Below, piece by piece: positions 58,633 to 64,000 of a stretch of 64,000 nt of DNA; position 1 is the stretch's first letter, and the number at the start of each line of letters is the position of its first letter. The notes under the pieces were generated by a model, which was not told the origin of the DNA, made no database searches, and saw nothing but the letters and a program-made list of their open reading frames with translations. Source of the DNA: CAXXOK01 sp963666755 (lineage in GTDB: Bacteria > Bacillota > Clostridia > Christensenellales > Aristaeellaceae); assembly GCA_963666755.2 (NCBI GenBank), contig CAXXGW010000009.1, forward strand, positions 1,922,001-1,986,000, read 5' to 3'. The position numbers were made by a program, and so were the translations under genes.

Positions 58633-58661
58633 ATTATACAACAAACGGGCGTGCAATACAA
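58633..58661 (-). promoter_or_regulatory. Promoter of the SCIFF operon
   Basis: Minus strand TTGTAT (58661-58656), 17-base spacer, TATAAT (58638-58633). Confidence 0.75.
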
Positions 58662-58705
58662 TGCCGGGCACGGAACTTTCGGCCCTGCGGGCCGCGGCGG
58701 CATGC

Positions 58706-58735
58706 AAAAACCCCCGCGGCACGCCGCGGGGGTTT
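58706..58735 (-). terminator. Terminator of yajC
   Basis: CCCCCGCGGC/GCCGCGGGGG stem (58711-58732) extended by GGTT/AACC, followed by a T5 run on the minus strand. Confidence 0.85.
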
Positions 58736-58744
58736 CAAACCGCC

Positions 58745-59134
58745 TTAGTTGAGCACTTCGGTGGTGTTTTCCACAGGCACGTCTTCCACCTGACGGATCG
58801 CCCAGCGGGCCAGCACGAGCTTCACATTGTCCTTGCCGACATTCAGCTCGATGGTATCGTCCTTGATGGCGAGGATGGTGCCGTAAATGCCGCCGATCGT
58901 GCTGATGCGGTCGCCCACTTTCAGCGCGGAGAGCATGTCCTTGACCTTCTTGTCCTTTTTCCGTTGCGGGCGGATCAGCAGGAAGTAAAACACCGCGAAC
59001 ATGAGCACCATGGGTACGATCAGTTCAACGATACCGCCGGTCGCCGAAGCGGTGCCGGTAGCGGCGGACGCATCCGCCGTAGTCGTGGTGGCCGCAGTCG
59101 ACAGGCCAACCAGCATTTGCGCTAAATTCAGCAT
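58745..59134 (-). CDS. yajC: Preprotein translocase accessory subunit YajC
   Basis: 129 residues: an unusual Ala/Thr-rich N-terminal extension (about 8-33), one membrane helix (about 35-54, with M-F-A-V-F-Y-F-L-L-I-R-P-Q-R-K), and the cytoplasmic tail with G-D-R-I-S-T-I-G-G-I-Y-G-T-I. It assists SecDF-YidC. AAAGGGG precedes the ATG at 59134. SCIFF genes next to yajC/secDF are a recurring clostridial neighbourhood; secD/secF are not in this window. Confidence 0.92.
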   Translation of the reverse strand: MLNLAQMLVGLSTAATTTTADASAATGTASATGGIVELIVPMVLMFAVFYFLLIRPQRKKDKKVKDMLSALKVGDRISTIGGIYGTILAIKDDTIELNVGKDNVKLVLARWAIRQVEDVPVENTTEVLN

Positions 59135-59173
59135 CCGAAAGCCCCTTTCCAAAATAGACTGTCACAGTTAAAT

Positions 59174-59202
59174 ATTATAGCAAAACCGCAGGCAAATGGC
59201 AA
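59174..59202 (-). promoter_or_regulatory. Promoter of yajC
   Basis: Minus strand TTGCCA (59202-59197), 17-base spacer, TATAAT (59179-59174). Confidence 0.82.
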
Positions 59203-59281
59203 GGTTTCACTTATGAACGGTTTGAAAACCTTTGTTGTGCTCCATGTAAGGCTGCGGATGGTCAACCCTGCCGGTTTGCGC

Positions 59282-59287
59282 TATAAT
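59282..59287 (+). promoter_or_regulatory. -10 element of the hydrolase gene
   Basis: TATAAT at 59282-59287, with TGGTCA as a weak -35 17 bases upstream. GGAGGGAGGG follows. Confidence 0.5.
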
Positions 59288-59311
59288 GGCTGCGGAGGGA
59301 GGGAGCTTGCC

Positions 59312-60022
59312 ATGCCGGATATTCTGCCCGCCTACAGTGAACAGGGGGAGGGCTATCCACTGGTGCTGCTGCACGGGAACGGGGAAGACCGCGCCTATTT
59401 TGACGGGCAGATTGAGGCCTTTGCCGCCTGCCGCTGGGTGATAGCCGTAGACACGCGCGGCCATGGCCAAACCCCGCGCGGCACCGCTCCGTTCACGCTT
59501 GCCCAGTTCGCCGAGGATGTATGCGCGCTGCTGGACACGTTATCCATCCCCCAGGCAGATGTACTGGGTTATTCCGACGGCGGAAACATCGCGCTGCTGT
59601 TTGCGTTGCGACATCCTGCGCGCGTACGCCGAATGGTACTCAACGGCGCCAATCTGAACCCGTGGGGGCTTTGCCTGCCCACCTTGCTGGCCGTCGAATG
59701 CGCCTACGCCGCGCTGCGGGTCGCCGCCCTGTGCACCAATCAGGCCCGCGCACCGCTGGAGCGCTACGCCCTGATGGCGGTACAGCCGCACATCCACCCC
59801 GCTGCGCTGGCTGCGCTCCCCCACCCAACGCTTGTGCTTGCCGGTACGCGGGATGTGATCCGCCGCCGCCACACCCGGCGCATCGCCCGCATGCTCCCGG
59901 CAGGCAGGCTCCTGCTGCTGCCCGGCGGCCATGCAATCGCCCGGGAACACCCGGCCGCCTACAACGCCGCCGTGCTCGAATTTCTACGGGAGGGCGACAG
60001 CGAAGCCGCTTTTAGGCAATAA
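59312..60022 (+). CDS. Alpha/beta hydrolase
   Basis: 236 residues with the canonical fold marks: oxyanion segment L-L-H-G-N-G, D-T-R-G-H-G, nucleophile elbow G-Y-S-D-G-G, an acid in G-T-R-D-V, and catalytic His in P-G-G-H-A. The cap region contains Arg/Ala-rich helices. Substrate unknown. ATG at 59312 with a strong GGAGGG site. Confidence 0.85.
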   Translation: MPDILPAYSEQGEGYPLVLLHGNGEDRAYFDGQIEAFAACRWVIAVDTRGHGQTPRGTAPFTLAQFAEDVCALLDTLSIPQADVLGYSDGGNIALLFALRHPARVRRMVLNGANLNPWGLCLPTLLAVECAYAALRVAALCTNQARAPLERYALMAVQPHIHPAALAALPHPTLVLAGTRDVIRRRHTRRIARMLPAGRLLLLPGGHAIAREHPAAYNAAVLEFLREGDSEAAFRQ

Positions 60023-60065
60023 AAAACCGCCGCTTGCAGGCGACGATTTGCACCAAGCGGCGGTT
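60021..60065 (-). terminator. Terminator of the tRNA operon
   Basis: AACCGCCGCTTG (60025-60036) pairs with 60054-60065, with TTTTTT after it on the minus strand. It is just beyond the hydrolase stop and can also end that gene. Confidence 0.8.
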
Positions 60066-60067
60066 AC

Positions 60068-60142
60068 TGGCTGGGGTAGCAGGATTTGAACCTACGAATG
60101 CGGGAGTCAAAGTCCCGTGCCTTACCGCTTGGCGATACCCCA
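60068..60142 (-). tRNA. tRNA-Gln (anticodon TTG)
   Basis: 75 bases including an encoded CCA. Acceptor TGGGGTA pairs with TACCCCA; the anticodon loop reads CTTTGAC with TTG; T-loop GGTTCAAATCC. Confidence 0.95.
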
Positions 60143-60153
60143 AGGATAGGAAA

Positions 60154-60229
60154 TGGGGTGAGTAGTGGGGCTCGAACCCACGACTTCCAGAGCCACAATC
60201 TGGCGCTCTACCACTGAACTATACCCACC
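60154..60229 (-). tRNA. tRNA-His (anticodon GTG)
   Basis: Acceptor GTGGGTA pairs with TACTCAC, with the extra 5' G(-1) at 60229 and C73 expected for tRNA-His, then an encoded CCA. Anticodon loop TTGTGGC. T-loop GGTTCGAGCC. Confidence 0.95.
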
Positions 60230-60236
60230 ATGTTCC

Positions 60237-60313
<77 letters not shown>

Positions 60314-60368
60314 AGGTGCCGCCATCTGCTTCTTGGCGCATCCGCGGTTAATCCGCTGACGATTAGGA

Positions 60369-60397
60369 ATTTTACCATAACCTTCGGTGGCTGTCAA
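60369..60397 (-). promoter_or_regulatory. Promoter of the tRNA operon
   Basis: Minus strand TTGACA (60397-60392), 17-base spacer, TAAAAT (60374-60369), about 56 bases before tRNA-Arg. Confidence 0.88.
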
Positions 60398-60508
60398 CCC
60401 TGTGCAACGCCCCGCATGGAAAAAAACAGCGCGAGCCTGATTTTGACCTTTTCATGCGAGCGTTCCCGGTGTAAAATAGAAAGGACGTATCTGCAAGGAG
60501 GGTAAGTA

Positions 60509-62503
60509 ATGAACTGTGTGCGCCGGATGACCGACGACCTGTTTTACATCGGCGGCAGCGACCGCCGCCTGGCCAAATTTGAAAACCTGTTTCCCCTGCC
60601 CTATGGGGTATCCTACAACTCCTACCTGATTCTGGATCAGAAAACCGTCATGCTGGACGCGGTGGATCACGCGGTGGCGGAGCTGTTTCTGGAAAATCTG
60701 GCAGCGGGGCTGCAGGGCAGGCCGCTGGATTACGTGATCGTGCAGCACATGGAGCCGGATCATGCCTCCACGCTGCGCTTGCTGTTGGAAAAGCACCCCG
60801 AGGCTACGGTGGTGTGCTCGGCGATTGCCCACAAAATGATCGGGCAGTTCTTCGGCACCATTGAGGGGCTCAAGGTGAAAACCGTCGGCGATGGCGATAC
60901 GCTGGACATCGGCACCCGGAGCCTCGCTTTCACGACCGCGCCGATGGTGCACTGGCCGGAAGTGATCGTCACCTACGACCCGCGCAACCGGGCGCTGTTC
61001 TCCGCCGACGCCTTCGGCACCTTCGGCGCGCTCAGCGGTAACCTCTATGCCGACGAGCTGGATTTTGAGCACACCTACTGGCTGCACGAAGCGCGGCGCT
61101 ACTACACCAATATTGTCGGCAAGTACGGCATGCAGGTGCAGACGCTGCTTAAAAAGCTGGCCCCGCTGGACCTCAAACTGCTCTGCTCGCTGCACGGGCC
61201 GGTATGGCGTACCAAGATCGACTGGTACTGCGATTTGTACCATCAGTGGAGCCTCTATGAGCCGGAGCAGGTCGGCGTGCTGGTGGTCTACGGCTCCATC
61301 TACGGGCATACGCAAAACGCCGCCGAGGCACTGGCCGCACGGTTGGCCGACCGCGGCGCCCGTGTGGCGGTGTACGATGTTTCCACCACCGACGTAAGCG
61401 ATCTGCTGGCCGAAAGCTGGCGTTACAGCAAGCTGGTAATTGCCTGCAGCACCTATAACGCCGGGGTGTTCCCCGCCATGGAAAGCTATCTGCTGGATCT
61501 GCGCGCACATGCCTTCCAGAACCGCACCGTCGCGGTGCTGGAGAACGGCTCCTGGGCGCCTGCTGCACGGAGCCGCATCCGGAAACTGCTGGGGGATATG
61601 AAGCAGATCACGCTTGTGGAGCCGGAAATCAACATCCGTTCGGCGCTGCGGCCCGAACAGGGCGCGGAGTTGGATCAGCTGGCCGAGGTGCTGGTGCCCG
61701 CCAAGCCTGTTGCCGCGCCTGTTCCGTTGCAACCGGCCCCCGACGCCCCCGCCGTGGATGTGAACGCGCTGTTCAAGGTGTGCTACGGCCTGTTCGTGCT
61801 CAGCGCCCGGGAAGGCGACAAGGACAACGGCTGCATCCTGAACGCGGTTTGCCAGATTACCAACGCCCCCAACCGCTTGCTGGTGGCGGTCAACAAGCTC
61901 AATTACACGCACGATATGATTCTGCATACAGGTCTGTTGAACCTGAGCGTGCTTTCGCGCAGCGTCACGTTCCCGGTGTTCAAGCGTTTCGGCTACCAGA
62001 GCGGGCGCACCGTCGATAAGTTTGCGGGTTTCGACTCTGTGGCACGCAGCCAGAACGGGCTTTTGTACCTCACGGAGGCCTGCAATGCCTATCTGGCCTG
62101 CAAGGTGGTCGCCACCCACGATTATGAAACCCACACCGTATTCGTGGCGGAACTGAGCGAGGCGCGCATTCTGACCAGCGAGCCCAGCGTAACCTACGAC
62201 GATTACTTCCAGCACATCAAGCCCAAGCCGCAACCGCAGGAAAAGCCAGTGCGTGGTTTCCGCTGCAAAATCTGCGGCTACATCTACGAAGGCGATACCT
62301 TGCCGCCGGACTATATTTGCCCGGTGTGCAAGCATCCTGCTTCGGACTTTGAGCCGATCGGCTTTACTCCTGAAGCCGACAAAAAACCGCACGGGTTCCG
62401 TTGCAAAATCTGCGGCTACATCTACGAGGGCGATACCTTGCCGCCGGATTTCATCTGCCCGGTGTGCAAACATCCAGCCTCGGATTTCGAGCTGATCGTC
62501 TGA
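60509..62503 (+). CDS. Flavodiiron protein fused to flavin reductase and two rubredoxin domains
   Basis: 664 residues. Metallo-beta-lactamase-like diiron domain (1-250) with all ligands: His80, Glu82, Asp84, His148, Asp167, His229. A flavodoxin domain follows (255-395, S-I-Y-G-H-T), then a flavin-reductase-like FMN domain (about 420-570), then two rubredoxin modules (from about 583 and 629), each with C-K-I-C-G and C-P-V-C. Electrons would flow from NAD(P)H through flavin and rubredoxin iron to the FMN-diiron centre, reducing O2 to water or NO to N2O. AAGGAGGG precedes the ATG. The two rubredoxins are almost identical. Confidence 0.92.
   Translation: MNCVRRMTDDLFYIGGSDRRLAKFENLFPLPYGVSYNSYLILDQKTVMLDAVDHAVAELFLENLAAGLQGRPLDYVIVQHMEPDHASTLRLLLEKHPEATVVCSAIAHKMIGQFFGTIEGLKVKTVGDGDTLDIGTRSLAFTTAPMVHWPEVIVTYDPRNRALFSADAFGTFGALSGNLYADELDFEHTYWLHEARRYYTNIVGKYGMQVQTLLKKLAPLDLKLLCSLHGPVWRTKIDWYCDLYHQWSLYEPEQVGVLVVYGSIYGHTQNAAEALAARLADRGARVAVYDVSTTDVSDLLAESWRYSKLVIACSTYNAGVFPAMESYLLDLRAHAFQNRTVAVLENGSWAPAARSRIRKLLGDMKQITLVEPEINIRSALRPEQGAELDQLAEVLVPAKPVAAPVPLQPAPDAPAVDVNALFKVCYGLFVLSAREGDKDNGCILNAVCQITNAPNRLLVAVNKLNYTHDMILHTGLLNLSVLSRSVTFPVFKRFGYQSGRTVDKFAGFDSVARSQNGLLYLTEACNAYLACKVVATHDYETHTVFVAELSEARILTSEPSVTYDDYFQHIKPKPQPQEKPVRGFRCKICGYIYEGDTLPPDYICPVCKHPASDFEPIGFTPEADKKPHGFRCKICGYIYEGDTLPPDFICPVCKHPASDFELIV
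62255..62497 (+). repeat. Internal duplication of the rubredoxin module
   Basis: 62255-62359 and 62393-62497 (offset 138) code for 35-residue segments that differ at two positions; the DNA differs at about 13 of 105 bases, nearly all silent. Confidence 0.85.
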
Positions 62504-62605
62504 GCGCGGCTACGCAACGGTTTTGTGCCGACGCAGTACGGCCCTTGCAGGCTTTCCCACTTTCCCAATCGGGGATGGGGCAGGAAACCCAACCCCCGCC
62601 ATGCG

Positions 62606-62643
62606 AAAAACCCCGGCGGCACTCTCGGAGTGTCCGTCGGGGG
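62606..62643 (-). terminator. Terminator of the GNAT gene
   Basis: CCCCGGCGG..ACTC (62611-62624) pairs with GAGT..CCGTCGGGG (62628-62641), with T5 on the minus strand. Confidence 0.8.
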
Positions 62644-62663
62644 TTCGTTTTTCAGGGGATGCT

Positions 62664-63095
62664 TTAGTACCGCATCGGCGTATACCGAATGCCGTCGGTC
62701 ACCTGCTCCGGTTTGGTAGCGATAAACCCCAATTTTCGATAAACCTCCACCGCGTAGGGAGAGGAATTGACGGTGATTGCCGACCCCTGCGCATCGGCCA
62801 GCGCAGCGGTAAACAGCTTGCGCCCGACGCCCTGCCGATGGTAGGTTTCCTCCACAAAAAACAGCGTGATGTGCGCACCCGCGTTGCGGGTGGCAAGCAT
62901 CCCGATCAATATTGCGCCATCGAAAGCCCCATAGCAACGGATGCTTGCGCGATACTCCGGCTGCGCCAGCGTATCGGCAAAGCTCTGAACCCCTTCCGGG
63001 CTGTACTCCGGCGCTTCGAACCGGTCAAACACGCGCCGCGCAAGGCGCAGCGCGCCGTCCAGCTCTTCCGCCGTAAGGGTGCGAACCGTAACCAT
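62664..63095 (-). CDS. GNAT-family N-acetyltransferase
   Basis: 143 residues. The acetyl-CoA-binding motif A is visible as Y-H-R-Q-G-V-G-R-K-L-F near 90-100 after the beta-4 strand, and the C-terminal Y-R-K-L-G-F. Substrate unknown. ATG at 63095 follows AAGGAGAGGG; the upstream open frame reads through the ppdK terminator. Confidence 0.88.
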   Translation of the reverse strand: MVTVRTLTAEELDGALRLARRVFDRFEAPEYSPEGVQSFADTLAQPEYRASIRCYGAFDGAILIGMLATRNAGAHITLFFVEETYHRQGVGRKLFTAALADAQGSAITVNSSPYAVEVYRKLGFIATKPEQVTDGIRYTPMRY

Positions 63096-63120
63096 CGAAC
63101 CCTCTCCTTGTTCCGGTTTG

Positions 63121-63155
63121 GAAAAGCCGCCGGAGAATCGCTTCCCCGGCGGCTT
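63121..63155 (-). terminator. Terminator of ppdK
   Basis: AAGCCGCCGG (63124-63133) pairs with CCGGCGGCTT (63146-63155), with TTTT on the minus strand. Confidence 0.75.
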
Positions 63156-63172
63156 GCGGTGCAAGTTTGGTT

Positions 63173-64000
63173 TTACTTCTTTTTCGCCTTGATGGCAGCG
63201 TGCGCGGCAGCCAGACGGGCGATCGGCACACGGAAGGGCGAGCAGCTCACGTAGTTCAAGCCCACATTGTGGCAGAACTCGATGGAGGACGGATCGCCGC
63301 CATGCTCGCCGCAGATGCCCAGCTTGATCTCCGGGCGGGTTTCGCGGCCCAGCTTCGCAGCCATCTTGACCAGCTTGCCCACGCCGTCCTGATCCAGCTT
63401 GGCGAAGGGATCGGTTTCGAAGATCTTCGCATCGTAGTAGCTGCCCAGGAACTTGCCGGCATCGTCACGGCTGAAGCCGAAGGTCATCTGCGTAAGGTCG
63501 TTGGTGCCGAAGGAGAAGAACTCCGCCTCTTTGGCGATCTCATCGGCGGTCACGGCCGCGCGCGGAATCTCGATCATGGTGCCGACATGGTAGGGCAGCT
63601 TCACGCCCTGCTCCTCAAACACCTTCTCGGCAGTTTCCACAACGATCTTCTTGACGAAGGCCAGCTCCTTGACCTCGCAAACCAGCGGGATCATGATTTC
63701 CGGCACGATGTCGTAGCCCTTTTCCTTCTTGACCTTGATGGCCGCCTGGAACACCGCGCGGGTCTGCATCCGGGCAATTTCCGGGAAGGTCACGGCCAGA
63801 CGGCAGCCGCGGTGGCCCATCATGGGGTTGAACTCGTGCAGCGCGTCGATCTTCTGGATGATCTTTTCGCTGGTGGTGTTCAGTTCCTTCGCCAGCGCCG
63901 CGATTTCCTCGGTCATGCTCTTTTGCGGGAGGAACTCATGCAGCGGCGGGTCGAGGTAGCGCACGGTCATCGGACGGCCTTCCAGCGCCTTGTACATTTC
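63173..64000 (-). CDS. ppdK: Pyruvate phosphate dikinase, C-terminal part (cut by window edge)
   Basis: 276 residues are visible, the end of the PEP/pyruvate-binding TIM barrel. Marks: R-x-L-D-P-P-L-H-E-F near the visible start, N-P-M-M-G-H-R-G-C-R-L, the metal- and substrate-binding S-F-G-T-N-D-L-T-Q, and the catalytic Cys in I-C-G-E-H-G-G-D-P. The H-E-F and G-H-R-G-C-R pattern separates PPDK from PEP synthase and enzyme I. The gene begins beyond 64000. The enzyme interconverts PEP, AMP and PPi with pyruvate, ATP and phosphate. Confidence 0.95.
   Translation of the reverse strand, partial: EMYKALEGRPMTVRYLDPPLHEFLPQKSMTEEIAALAKELNTTSEKIIQKIDALHEFNPMMGHRGCRLAVTFPEIARMQTRAVFQAAIKVKKEKGYDIVPEIMIPLVCEVKELAFVKKIVVETAEKVFEEQGVKLPYHVGTMIEIPRAAVTADEIAKEAEFFSFGTNDLTQMTFGFSRDDAGKFLGSYYDAKIFETDPFAKLDQDGVGKLVKMAAKLGRETRPEIKLGICGEHGGDPSSIEFCHNVGLNYVSCSPFRVPIARLAAAHAAIKAKKK

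Noticed and set aside
60452..62473. 673-codon open frame antisense to the flavodiiron gene
   Set aside because: It mirrors a clearly conserved multidomain protein and has no ribosome binding site or recognisable domain; long antisense frames are common at this base composition.

Overview
The window is a compact, GC-rich stretch of a low-G+C-lineage-type (Firmicutes) chromosome. The gene content points to an anaerobic member of the Clostridia: a SCIFF peptide with its radical-SAM maturase, a flavodiiron-rubredoxin oxygen/NO reductase, an HTH-desulfoferrodoxin fusion, a PPi-type phosphofructokinase together with pyruvate phosphate dikinase, selenium-dependent molybdenum hydroxylase accessory genes, and the greA-lysS pair. 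Very strong SD sequences, frequent TTG/GTG starts and near-perfect TTGACA-N17-TATAAT promoters fit that group. An order such as Christensenellales or Oscillospirales is a guess, not something the sequence proves. I saw no prophage, insertion sequence, CRISPR array or rRNA.

Layout. 0-0.7 kb: an edge-truncated gene and a small Cys protein. 0.9-13.05 kb: a carbohydrate block with an orphan sugar-binding lipoprotein, a membrane-bound AraC-type sensor-regulator, a GH36 alpha-galactosidase-like enzyme, then an operon of GH3 hexosaminidase, polysaccharide deacetylase, binding protein and two permeases. 13.3-18.9 kb: SHOCT protein, OmpR-type two-component system, arsR-acr3 arsenite efflux, peptidoglycan-binding surface protein. 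19.0-26.2 kb: MarR regulator, PPi-type PFK, GT-C-like membrane protein, TetR regulator divergent from an ABC exporter. 26.3-34.1 kb: CdaR/PucR-type regulator, CtpA-like protease, TM1266-type protein with ECF S component behind a structured leader, XdhC, amino-acid ABC importer. 34.1-39.5 kb: SARP-type response regulator with 7TM histidine kinase, and yqeB-yqeC-acyltransferase.

39.6-46.0 kb: a complete F-type ATP synthase operon on the minus strand in the order (AtpI-like)-B-E-F-H-A-G-D-C, with an unusually short delta subunit. 46.2-53.7 kb: DUF3795 protein, glycyl-tRNA synthetase, HTH-desulfoferrodoxin, a MutS2 relative without its Smr nuclease domain behind a candidate attenuator, greA, lysS. 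53.9-60.0 kb: a membrane-anchored protein, a 0.9-kb gene-free tract with repeated mini-hairpins, HtrA-like protease, SCIFF maturase and precursor, YajC, alpha/beta hydrolase. 60.07-60.31 kb: tRNA-Arg, tRNA-His, tRNA-Gln cluster (minus strand). 60.5-64 kb: flavodiiron multidomain protein, GNAT acetyltransferase, and the C-terminal part of pyruvate phosphate dikinase cut by the window edge.

The most interesting unexplained signals are two RNA leaders that each combine a strong SD, a very short reading frame, extensive base pairing and an intrinsic terminator (28.86-29.03 kb before the TM1266/ECF genes; 49.30-49.44 kb before the MutS2 relative). Also notable are the HTH-desulfoferrodoxin with a palindrome inside its own promoter, the truncated ATP synthase delta subunit, and three ~103-bp tandem repeats at 30.0-30.3 kb. 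All family assignments are from motif reading by eye; no database search was possible.
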